This document shows positions 12,101-24,100 of a stretch of DNA of 64,000 bases, in pieces. The stretch is taken from contig NC_090322.1 in assembly GCF_040869045.1 (NCBI RefSeq), forward strand, positions 273,818,662 to 273,882,661, read 5' to 3'. This DNA comes from Eurosta solidaginis (Eukaryota; Arthropoda; Insecta; Diptera; Tephritidae). The notes beneath the pieces are model-generated. The model searched no databases. It had not been told where the DNA came from and saw only the letters and a list, made by a program, of their open reading frames with translations. Numbering within the stretch: position 1 is the first letter of the stretch; each line of letters opens with the position of its first letter. The position numbers were made by a program, and so were the translations under genes.

Positions 12101-15100
12101 AACAACAAAAATAATTCTTCAGTACCAATAGCTATTAACAATGCTACCACCACAGCTGTGTCTCAAACGTATGAGAATAACTCTGTTAATAATTCTGCTA
12201 ATAGTGGTAGATCGTTTGCTTCGGTTCTTAAATCACAGGCTAATAACTCTAATGTTACCTGTATGGATGGCGCTGGTAATAAAATCAATGTTAATAGCTA
12301 TCAGAGGTATAGAGGACTTACGTGCACAGTATTACCGATGTAATAAGACAAAAACGACACGACTTACAACTTAAGTCCACGAGAGTATATTTGACAATGA
12401 CAAAAAGGAAAAAGTTACATATATGATTATTTGCATAGCATAAAAGCTTTATCAATAAGAATGACATTGCGAAAGAAAATTAACAGTAGCGGTGAATATA
12501 TCATGTTGCCTAACAATTCTTGTTACCAACACTCCTCCTCAACATGTACATATTATAAGTATACATTGTCTATCTGACTAATACAAACCCATTTCGGTTC
12601 TAAATTTACAATGCTTTACCTTTTGAAGGTTTTTGGTTAAAATGTCAGATACCATATCTTCAGTACAAATGTAATTTAGACTTATCTCACCTGACTTATA
12701 CAAATCCCTAACATGATGAAACTTTAAATCTATATGCTTACTTCTAGAATGATAAACCGGATTCTTAACTAGATGTAAAGCACTTTGATTATCGCTATTA
12801 ATTAAGGTTGGGCTATTAATAGGAAAACCCATTTCAGCAAGGAGCTTTGCAGCTGTAGAAAGCGCCACATATTCAGCTTCAGTGCTACTTAAGGCAACGA
12901 TGTTTTGTTTTTTCGATTCCCACGAGAATACTGCACCGGTAGCATAAAATGCACTGCCTGTATAAGACTTCCTGTCGCCAACATCAGCGCCCCAATCAGC
13001 GTCGACGTAGCATTCAATGGGCTGACCTGATTTTCGGTAATGTAGTTTAAAATCGCTCGTACCTTGCAAGTAGCGTAACACATGTTTAGCCCCTGCTTCG
13101 TGCTCAGAATGTGGATCGGTATTCTTTTGCGACAGTTTACAGACCGAATGCAGAATATCCGGTCGGGTTGATATTGCCAAGTACATCAACGCACCGATAA
13201 GCGATTGGTATTCCCTTTTATCAACGCGTCTACATTTTGCATCATCACAGCTGACTTGACCCAGCATTTAACGGTGTCACTACAGCCTTACATTCGGACA
13301 TACCATACCGGTTTAATAGATCCGTTATATATTTTTTATGACCAAGAGTAATTGCGCCTGTTTTACCTTCGCGCTGGATCTCCAACCCCAGAAAATACCG
13401 CAGTTGCCCACTGTCAACCAGATCAAACTCGTTCGCAATTTTTGCTTTGATCGCAACTACGTCTTCTAACCGGGTGCCACCTACAATTAAATCATCAACA
13501 TACACAGCTATAATGTTATAATTACCATTTTCGTGTTTCGTATACACGCAAGGCTCGCTGACGCACGGCGAATACCCAAACGATCTTAGAACTGTGTCCA
13601 ACTTTGCACTTTGCTTTAATCCATATAGTGCCTTATTGAGCTTCAGCACTCGGTGTGGAAACTCATCGCATACGAACCCCTCCGGCTGTTTCATATAAAC
13701 TATCTCTTGTAAATTGCTGTTTAAGTATGCTGAAGATACGTCCATTTGATGCAAATGCAGTTCATGCTCACACGCCAACGTCAACAGTAAACGAACTGTC
13801 GCATACCTCAACACCGGTGAAAACGTTTCGGTGAAGTTCACTCTAAACTGTTGACTACACCCCTTTGCCACCAAACGGCTCTTAAAACGTTTAATACTAC
13901 CGTCAGGGTTTCTTTTAATGCTGTATACCCATTTGCTGCTGATTGCCTTTTCGCCTGTAGGAAGATCCACTAATGACCAAGTTTGATTTTTTACCAGAGC
14001 GTCGTACTCCTCTTTCATAGAGGCCCTCCACTCCGCCGAATGCGCACTACCCAATGCCTCCCTTACCGAATTGGGTACAGGTATTTCGTTGGTATCTATC
14101 ATATTCAATATATGACGTTCTTTACGTGGACGCAGATCATACCGCACCTCATTTGTACATTTATTATCTTCTTCCATACCTTCGTCGCTTGCTTCAGCTG
14201 GGCATTCTTCGCTCAAATCATTTGCTGGCTCACTCTTAGTGTTGTTCTCACTCTCATCTTCATTAAAGGCTCCATTAGCAAAAGACGTGATGTCGACGTG
14301 CTCCTTTTCATTACCAAAGTGCGTATTTTCCATGAAAATTACATCTCTGCTTGTGATCACCTTACGCGTGTTTGGATCCATCAATCGATAAGCCTTGGAG
14401 GTGACTGAATACCCAACCATAATGTATTCCTTCCCTTTGGGTTGAAATTTCTTTGAGTGCGTTTTGTCTAGAGCAATCGCTAAAGAGCCGAATACTTTAA
14501 GGTGTGTTACTGTAGGCTTTTTACCTGTATACACCTCGAACGGTGTTTTGTTAACCAGCGACTTTGTTGCGGCTCTATTTCGAAGGTAAACTGCCGTGGA
14601 CACCGCCTCTGCCCAAAAATTTTCACCCAACTTACTATGCACTAACATACTGCGTGCCATTTCAACTAAGGTTCGATTGGCCCGTTCAGCTACGCCGTTT
14701 TGCTGGGGGGGTGTATGGTGTTGTCAACTGGCGTTGTATACCATTTTGAATCAAAAACGTTTCAAATTCGTTATTAATATATTCGCGGCCGTTGTCGCTT
14801 CTCAAGCACTTAATCTTTTTATCAGTTTGCTTTTCTACCATTTGCTTGAATTTTTTAAAAACAGCAAACACCTCACTTTTCGCTTTCAAAAAATACACAA
14901 ATATATACCGCGATTTATCATCGATGAAGGTGAGGAAGTATTTGGAGCCACCAATCGAATCCGTGTTCATGGGGCCACATAAATCGGAGTGTACCACTTC
15001 TAGTAAGCTTTCGGCACGACTTTTCGATGCTTTAGCAAAAGGTTTAACACAAATCTTGCTTTTGGCACAAGTGACGCAATCACTTTTAACTGAAATATCT

Positions 15101-18100
15101 TTCAACTTGAGGCCATACACTAACTCTTTATTTGCCATTTCATATAAGCTCTCAAAATTTAGATGGCCAAAGCGGTTGTGCCAAATGGTTATTTCGTTGT
15201 CTTGCTTAACACCAAAACACTTGTTTGTGATACTTTTAAAAACATACAAACCGCCAACTAACTGCGCTTTTATCAATTCGGAATTTTTCTCTTTGATTAC
15301 AGCTCCATTATTTTCAAAGGTCACAACTAATCCGTGTTCACATGCCTTATTTACTGATACGAAATTGCATTTTAAGTCTGGCACGTACAAAACCTCCTTC
15401 AATTTAATTCGATAGCTATCAGTGTGTATACATACTTCGCCAATTCCGTTTGCTTCTATATACTTGTTTCCCGCTAATTCTATTCTCTCGTTTCGTTTTC
15501 TAAAAGTTACATATAATGAGCGGTCACAGCATAGGTGTGAAGTTGCTCCGCTATCAATACACCACTCATCGCTCTTTAACTCATGAGGGGAAATAGAAGC
15601 AAGAATAGCGAACGATTTATCACCCCGAACCGTATGACGATGCTCTTTACATTTCGCGGCAAAGTGTCCAAACTTCCCGCAATTAAAGCATTTACCTCGA
15701 CTTCTGCCATTGTTGTTGCCTTTTTTCTTTTCTCCCACACCATGACTCTGGTTATTGCTAGCGATATTCTTGGCATTAGGAACTTTCTGAATATTTGCCT
15801 GCGCCACCAGCGCGTGTTGCGAATGAAGTTCGCCGCTTTTATCTTCTTCTCGCCTCGCCCCCTCTTCAAGCAACTTGACTTTTAGTGTAGTTAATGTAGG
15901 CAAGGAATCTCGAGACTCGATCGCCACAACGAAGTTCTCATACGATTTGGGCAAACTTGCTAATAATACTATCACAGACATTTCGTCTGCTAAAGTTACC
16001 GATATTTCAGCCAACCTTTCATGTATATCGCAAAACTCATTTAAATGGTCTTGAATTTTATCACCTTCGCTCAACCTAAGTGATAACAATTGGCGAAACA
16101 ATGCAACTTTTCGCGCCGGACCGGTGGGTTGATGTATTTGCTGAAGTTTACTCCAAGCCATCGCCGCTGTATTGCAATGCTTCACATGATTTACCTGTGA
16201 CGGCTTTATGCATAATGCTAGCTAATGCTTTTTCATCCTTGGTGTCAAACGCTGCTGCTTCTTCGGCTGTGGCCTCTTCACTTTTCACGATTTTTCCACT
16301 GGCGATTGCCCATAATTCAGTGTGGACTAAAACGCTCCTCATCTGCACCGCCCACGATACGTAATTGCTGTCGTCCAGCTTTTCAATCGAATATAATCCA
16401 GGTGTACTCATTTTTTTTTTTTTTAATTTTACTTGTGATTAACTTTAAACCCTATTACGACCTGGGCCCATAACCTATCAGAGGTATAGAGGACTTACGT
16501 GCACAGTATTACCGATGTAATAAGACAAAAACGACACGACTTACAACTTAAGTCCACGAGAGTATATTTGACAATGACAAAAAGGAAACAGTTACATATA
16601 TGATTATTTGCATAGCATAAAAGCTTTATCAATAAGAATGACATTGCAAACAGTAGCGGTGAATATATCATGTTGCCTAACAATTCTTGTTACCAACAAT
16701 ACCAAACAAACATACAAACGTCGTAAGCAGCCTAGCACTGTCGGTTCGATTACAACTTCTGCACCTACATCTATTTCTACGCCTGCATCTTTATCCCCTT
16801 CTGCGCTGAAAGATAGCACTGAAGTTTTCAAGCGTCGTATGCCAAATTTCGTTGGCTCTAATGCTAATAATGAGTTGGGAGTCGTTGGAATGATTTGGCT
16901 TCACCTATCGTCATTTCAGCCGCCAGTTTCTTCTAATGATATTATTAGCTACCTGGTAAGGCATCTGAAGGCTGATCGATCTAATTTTTCATGCAAAGGG
17001 CTCGTTAAGAAAGATACACCTGTTGACTCAATAACCAAAGTCAACTTTAAGCTTGGCGTTACTAATGCTGTTTATGAGAAAATTTTATCGCCAGACTTGT
17101 GGCCTGCTGGTGTGAATGTTCGCCCTTTCCGTTTTTTTCCTCAAGTGGAAAAGCAACTCCAGTTCACCTAGCTTCCAGCAGTAATGAGAACATAATTAAC
17201 AAACAGCTTAAAGTGTATTTCCAAAATGCTTCTGGTATCAGGACTAAATCGCACATTTTGAGAGCATTTAGTTGCCAATTGGAGTACGATATTTTTGTCA
17301 TTGTTGAATCCTGGCTTACTTCGGATTTCTTCGACGCTGAGTTCTTCGATCCCAAGCTATTCGTCGTTTTTCGTAAGGACAGGGATTGTACTAAAACTGG
17401 GCGTTCAAGAGGGGGTGGCGTACTAATTGCTGTCCAACGCAAGTATAATGCCTCCCTTATTATGTTAGATAATTCTGATACCATCCTTGACCAGATCTGC
17501 GTCAATGTCCGTGGTTCTCCACAGTCTGGATCTCTATATCTGGTTGCATCATACATACCGCCGAACAGCTTGGAAGAAGTTTACAAAGCTCATGTTAACA
17601 ATATATCGTCCCTAGTTTTAAGTAAATTAGGAGATAATCACTTATGTGTTTTAGGGGATTTTAACCTTTGTGATATTTCTTGGTCTCATAGTTACTCTGC
17701 GTCAGGCCTATTACCTAATAATATTACTAAGTCTTTTGAGTCATACGTTATAGATAATATCTTAAGTCTAAATTTGCATCAAATCAATAGTTTCAAAAAC
17801 AGGCTCGATAGAATATTAGATCTAATTTTTATTAGTAATGACATAAATTCTAATCTTTCTGAGTGCCATGCGCCATTCGCTCCTACGGATATGCACCATT
17901 CTGCTCTAATTCTTAAACTCGAATTTTATGAGTTTGGAGCTCGCTATTTAATTGATGATTTTTCATTTAACTTTTCGAAGTGTGATTTTTCTAGACTCGA
18001 ACAGGATCTAGCTGAAATAGACTGGGCCAATTTGCTTTCCATCTCTGATGTTGGTCATTGCTTTGAAATATTTAAGTTGACTCTCTTTGATCTGTGTACG

Positions 18101-21100
18101 AGGCATGTACCAGTTGCGAAAAGGAAACCATATAGGTTGCCATGGTACACAACAAGGTTAAAAAAGTTGAAGAATTTAAGAAACAAGTTCTTCAAAAAGT
18201 TTAAAAGAACCAAAACCCGTTATTCCTTACCAAATATAAACATTATGTGAAGGATTTCAACTGTCTAGAGAAGTTTCTTTACCGAAACCACATTACAAGC
18301 TTTGAGACGAATATAAAGTCTAACCCGAAAGCATTCTGGAATTACGTTAAGTCGAAGAAATCTCGCTCCTCGGTGCCTGCCACCGTCTTCTACAATGACA
18401 GACCTGCTAACACTCCCCACAATGTGGCTAACGCGTTTGCTGATTTTTTTAGTTCTAATTTTGCTAATAATGATGCTAGTCCCTCGTCTGACTTCTCGTC
18501 TAAAATTTATTCATCCCTAAATTTTGGTTCAATGTCAATTTCATCTGAAGATATCTTCAGTGGCATCTCGAAACTGAGCAACTCTACTAAAGCTGACATT
18601 GATGGTCTCTCGGCTGCCTTGCTAAAAGGATGCACTTCCCTAGTTGTCCCGTTAGAGATCATGTTCAATTTATCACTTAGCTTTGGTGAGTTTATTGATG
18701 CTTGGAAATTCGCCTCGATAACTCCTATTTATAAATCTGGCAGTAAGACTGATGTCTGCAATTACAGGCCAATTTCAAAGCTTTCCACCGTTTCTAAGCT
18801 ATTTGAGTGCGTTGTCAAGGAAAAGATTTATTTTTCAGTGAAGCACTTGATCTGTCCGAGACAGCATGGGTTTGTTTCTGGTCGCTCTACCGTTTCCAAT
18901 CTTGTGGAGTTCAGTGAATATTGTATCTCTGCCTTTTCATCTGGTCTTCAGGTCGACTGTATTTATACCGACTTTTCCAAAGCTTTTGATAAGGTATCGC
19001 ATGATGTTCTAATTCACAAACTGTACTGCCTTGGCTTTCATTCAACCTTTTTGCAGTGGCTAAAATCATATCTAAGTAATAGATGGTGTGCCGTCTCTAT
19101 TGATGGGGTATCATCAGATCCCTTTTTGGCGACATCGGGCGTCCCGCAGGGTAGTATTTTGGGACCATTGCTTTTTATCTTATTCATCAATGACATTAGC
19201 TCATGCTTCTCTTACGCTAGATTTCTGTTGTACGCCGATGATCTCAAAGTTTACTCTGTTGTAAATTCCGCAAACGATATGATTAATCTTCAAGCTGATA
19301 TTGATAAACTTTACTCATGGTGCATTAGATCTCATCTTTCATTAAATATAAATAAATGCTTCCACGTAACCTACTCAAAATCTCGTTCAAATCTCAACAG
19401 TTCGTTTAGTATCGCTAACAGTACGTTGCAGACTGTTGAAAAAATCAAAGATCTTGGGGTTGTATTTGATACAAAATTTATGTTCGTGAACCATATTGAT
19501 TGCATCGTTGCCAAGGCCTATGCTATGCTAGGCTTCATTCGGCGTAATAGTTCGGAGTTTTCTGACCCGTATACTTTTTTTTTATTTTATACTTTAAAAG
19601 TACTCTACTCCTCATTCGTGCGTTCTCATCTTGAGTATGCTACCATCATTTGGAGACCTTTCCAACAATTCTCAATCAACAGGCTTGAGCGAGTTCAAAA
19701 AGTTTTTCTTAAGTATGCTTTACGGTCATTAAGGTTTACATACCCTCTTCCTCCATATACTGCTCGTTTACTTCTTTTGAATCTTAAATCCCTGGAAGCC
19801 AGGAGATCTATTCTCTCCTTGACTTTCTTGTTTGGCATTATCCACGGAGATGTAGACTGCGCTGACCTTCTTGTGGAAATTAATTTTAATGTTCCAAGGA
19901 GGGATCTTCGTAATGTTGGCCCGTTTTATGGTATCAATATTAGAACCAATTATGGAAGGAATGCGCCAATTGCATTGCCCTGAACCAGGCATGCTTAACG
20001 AACGAAACGATATCATTTCGTTACGATAATCAACGTTAATAAACGAAACGAAGTCATTTCGTTTCGTTTATTAACGTTAAGAACGTCAAATTAACGTGAC
20101 GAAGTGACTTCGTTTCGTTTATTAGCGTTGATTATCGTAACGAAATGATATCGTTTCGTTCGTTAAGCATGCCTGCCCTGAACGAATTCAATAAGATTTC
20201 ATCTTCTATTGAGCTTGATTTTTCTATGTGTAGGGACGCTTTTATAAATATTTTAAAGTCAGCTATTTAATTGTTTTTAAATTGTTAGTTATAAGAACTT
20301 ATTATTTATTGTAAACTATATATTTACATGTATATTTTGTTATCTTTGTGTTAATATTTTTTGTATCTACCATTATTGGCAGTCTGTAAGACCTGTATCT
20401 TCATAGACTGAATAAATAAATAAATAAATAAATAAAATTTATGTGAGTTTCCGTCAGCTCTCTGTTGTTGTTGTTGTTGTAGCAATGCTCGCCCCGCCTA
20501 ATAGCCGCGACTGATCACAAATTGTCATCAATATCCTCTAACGGGAGTCCAAGGAAACTTGCCGTTTCAACAGGGGTGGACCATAAGGAAAGGGGTGTTA
20601 GAGGCGTTGGTTCCACATTACAATTGAAGAGATGGTTGGTGTCATGTGGGGACACGTTGCCAGCGGGGCATACATTTTGTATATCGGGGTTGATTCTGGA
20701 TAGGTAAGAGTTTAACCTGTTACTGTATCCAGAACGAAGTTGAGCAAGAGTGACACGCGTTTCCCTGGGGAGTATGCGTTCCTCTTCCGCAAGTTTTGGA
20801 TAATTTTCGTTAAGCACTGGATTCACCGGGCAATTCCCGGCATAAAGGTCCGACGCCTGTTTATGGAGTTCACCAAGGACCTGCTTGTGTTTTTTCACTT
20901 CATACGGCTGGGTTCTCAGGTGCCGTATTTCCTCAAAATGCTTACGGAGATGACTCCTTAAGCTCCTAGGCGGTGCTGGTTCATCAATCAGATGTCTGTT
21001 GGGATGCCCAGGTTTCTGGGTATTCAACAGGAACTGTTTGGTCAGCATCTCATTTCTCTCCCTGATGGGGAGTATTCTCGCCTCATTATGCAGATGGTGT

Positions 21101-24100
21101 TCTGGGGACATAAAAAGACAACCCGTGGCGATTCTGAGAGCAGTATTTTGGCAGGCCTGTAGTTTCTTCCAGTTGGTGATTTTTAGGCTTGGCGACCATA
21201 TGGGTGACGCGTAGCACGTAATCGGCTGGTTAATTGCTTTGTATGTAGTCATGAGCGTTTCTTTATCTTTTCCCCAAGTACTGCCAGCGAGTGATTTGAG
21301 GATTTTGTTACGGCTCTGAATTCTCGGAACAATTGCGGCTGCGTGCTCACCAAAATGTAGATCCTTGTCAAACGTCACACCCAAGATTTTGGGGTGTAGG
21401 ACAGTCGGTAGCGTAGTGCCATCGACGTGGATGTTCAAAATGGTCGACATTTGGGGCGTCCATGTTGTAAATAAGGTCGCGGAAGATTTAGTCGGCGATA
21501 ATGCCAGGTTTCGCGAGGCGAAAAAACTGGAGAGATCAGGGATTTTATTGCATAGCGCATCGATCTTTGGGCCTGGGCCTGTGGCCATTATTGTGCAGTC
21601 ATCGGCGTAGGAAACGATTGTGACTCCTTCCGGTGGTGAAGGTAGCTTAGATATGTAGAAATTAAACAAAAGTGGGGATAGGACACCACCCTGTGGCACC
21701 CCTTGTTTAATTCTCCTTGGTTTTGATGTTTCGTTTCTAAATTGCACCGATGCCTGCCGACCACCCAGATAATTTGCGGTCCACCTTTTAAGACATGGGG
21801 GAAGGGTAGACCCTTCCAGGTCCTGCAGTAACGAGCCATGGTTGATCGTATCGAAAGCTTTTGATAGGTCAGCGCTACGAGTACTGTTCTATGGTTTATG
21901 GATTTAAACCGCAATTTATCTGGGTGCTAATGGCATTTAGCGCGGTGGTAGTGCTATGGAGTTTTCTGAAGCCATGCTGATGAGGGGCTAGCTGCAAATT
22001 TGCTTGGAAATAAGGGAGCAAAATTGCTTCAAGCGTCTTTGCCACTGACGATAGGAGAGATATCGGACGATACGACTCACCTATGTTAGCTGGTTTCCCA
22101 GGCTTTAGTAGCGGGACCACCTTGGCCATTTTCCATTTCTCAGGTATGACAAAGGTGGAAAGAGACAGATTGAAGACATGCGCTAAATATTTGAAACCCT
22201 CTTTCCCTAGGCTTTTAAGCATCGGCATGGCTATGCCGTCTGGGCCCACTGCTTTGGATGGTTTAGCACGACCAATGGCGTCCTCAACCTCTTTAGCGGT
22301 AATGGTGATTGGTGACGCACTGAATTTGTGTTTATGTGCGTGTCTATTGGCTCTCCGTCTATCTTTGTCGACCGTAGGATGCATTATATATTGTCGGCAG
22401 AAAGCGCTCGCGCATTTTTTCGCGTCCGACAGCACTTTGTCGCCAAAGGCGATGGAAACTTTGTCTTTGTGCTTAGTCGGATTCGATAGGGACTTTACGG
22501 TGGACCAAAGTTTACCCACATCGGTAGAGAGGTTGCAACCTCTTAGGTGCTCCTCCCATTTCGCCCGCTTGTGTTCATCCACAAGCAATCTGATGCGTTG
22601 GTTTATATCCCTTATTTGGGGGTCGCCTGGATCAAGCTGTCTTATAAGGTCACGTTCTCTCGCTAAGTTTGCGGCCTCCGCCGGGAAGTGGGGCCGGATT
22701 TCGGGAATTCTCCCGGCGGGAATGAAATGTGCCGAGGCGGATTTAATGACCTTACGGAAGGCACGCTCCCCTTGGCGGGCATCAGTCGGGATAGGGAGGG
22801 CAGCAAAGCGGCTGTCTGTAAAGGATTTATATTCTTCCCACTTCCCTTGTTTAAAGTTTAGGAAAGTGCGTTTTCGGTGACGATGAAGTCGGCGGTTCGC
22901 TCAAGCGAAATAAGTATAGGCAGGTGGTCAGATGCCAATGTTACCATCTGTTACTGCCAGTTAACGCAGTTTACGAGTTCTGCGCTCACGATTGAGATAT
23001 CTGGCGAGCTGTGACAGCTTCCTACCATACGTGAGGGGGCGTCTCCGTTTATTGTGCAGAACGTCGTTTCTTCTATTTGATCTGCCAACATCTCACCCCT
23101 ACTGTCCGCCCGCAAGTTTGAATGCCATAGATCATGATGGGCATTGAAATCACCTAAGATAATGCGATTGTTGCCAGTGAGTAAGGCCCTGATATTAGGG
23201 CGGTATCCACTGGGGCAACAGGTGGTAGGAGGGATGTAGATGTTGATGATTTCTAGGTTTGAATCGCCGGACCGGACAGATAGGCCTTGACGTTCTAAGA
23301 CATTGTCCCTGCGGTCGATGTCAGGATCAAATATATAATATTGCACAGAGTGGTGTACGATAAACGCGAGACCGTCTCCAGACCAGAACATCTAGGAAAG
23401 TGGCACCACCCAAGGCAGGAGCTGCATTGGGCGGATGTCGCAAACCTATATATTCTGTGCTGGCAGACGGTGCAAACGGAGGTAGGGACTAAGAGTCTGT
23501 TTCCCTGACCTGCACGATTGCTGCCGGAAAAGAGGGGGGGGGGGGGGAAGACGGGGGCAGGGGCTGATGCTCAGAATTGCTACCAACTCTACTACGAAGG
23601 TAGTAGTTATGAGTGGTATCAGCTGTTTGAGTTGTTGGCGCCGTGGGGCGCGAGCAGCAGCGGGTACTTGTTGTGGCTTGCTGGGCAGCGGGGCTGCTGG
23701 AAGGTAGTGGGGGGGGGGGGCGCTAAGGCGTAGACTACGGGACGCCCTTGGGCGTGAACAGCAAGGAGCCACAAAAGATTTATAAAAGTTACGTGGACGT
23801 CGGGTTTTTGGATCAAGCCCAGAACAACCTGTCCGATGCAACCATCCCTTGCACGAGACACACTGAACAGAGTATGACCGTCCTAAAAAGATTCTTTTCC
23901 GGCAGATGCAGCAAAACCATTTCTCAGGACCGGGGTCAGGAGACGGACCCGCATTGGATTCGATGCCTTCCCCGAGTAAGAGAATATGGAGCAGTCCTGC
24001 TGCAAGGGAGGATGACAATTTGTGGGAGGAACGAAACAAATTAGATGGGGTCACACTGAAATGACAGTTCTTGGTCGGGAAAAATCCCGAGTCGCTCCGG

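Larger units (their letters stand above)
12299..16698 (-). mobile_element. Ty1/copia LTR retrotransposon, nearly full length
   Basis: Two LTRs flank a gag-pol region in minus orientation. The LTR starts TGTTGGTAACAAG in element orientation. The flanks atagc (12294-12298) and atacc (16699-16703) form a 5-bp duplication with one mismatch. The interior has a copia-style half-tRNA primer site, a purine tract next to the 3' LTR, and the Ty1/copia domain order protease-integrase-RT-RNase H. Confidence 0.93.
11357..17171 (+). pseudogene. CR1-like ORF1, split in frame by the copia insertion
   Basis: The first part is 11357-12298 and the second 16704-17171; joined across the copia element they stay in frame. 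The N-terminus is a PHD-like Cys/His finger (CICG...CAKC..LFHLPC...YCKAC, aa 4-55). A predicted coiled coil follows (about aa 110-155, with KGNEEKILHLLN and RLRRQVSDLQVKL), then a low-complexity Asn/Ser/Ala stretch, then a C-terminal domain from KRRMPNFVGS. ORF1 proteins of this kind bind the element RNA. Without the insertion the reading frame would be intact. Confidence 0.75.
11300..20443 (+). mobile_element. CR1-like LINE with ORF1 and ORF2, split by a copia element and a MITE
   Basis: Removing the copia element (12299-16698 plus one 5-bp duplication) and the MITE (19986-20175 plus one 8-bp duplication) leaves a normal two-ORF LINE of about 4.5 kb ending in an (AATA)n tail at about 20409-20436. 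ORF1 carries a PHD-type finger, and ORF2 an endonuclease and an RT of the CR1/Jockey group. The left end is uncertain. The strand is the same as FBXL4. Confidence 0.78.
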
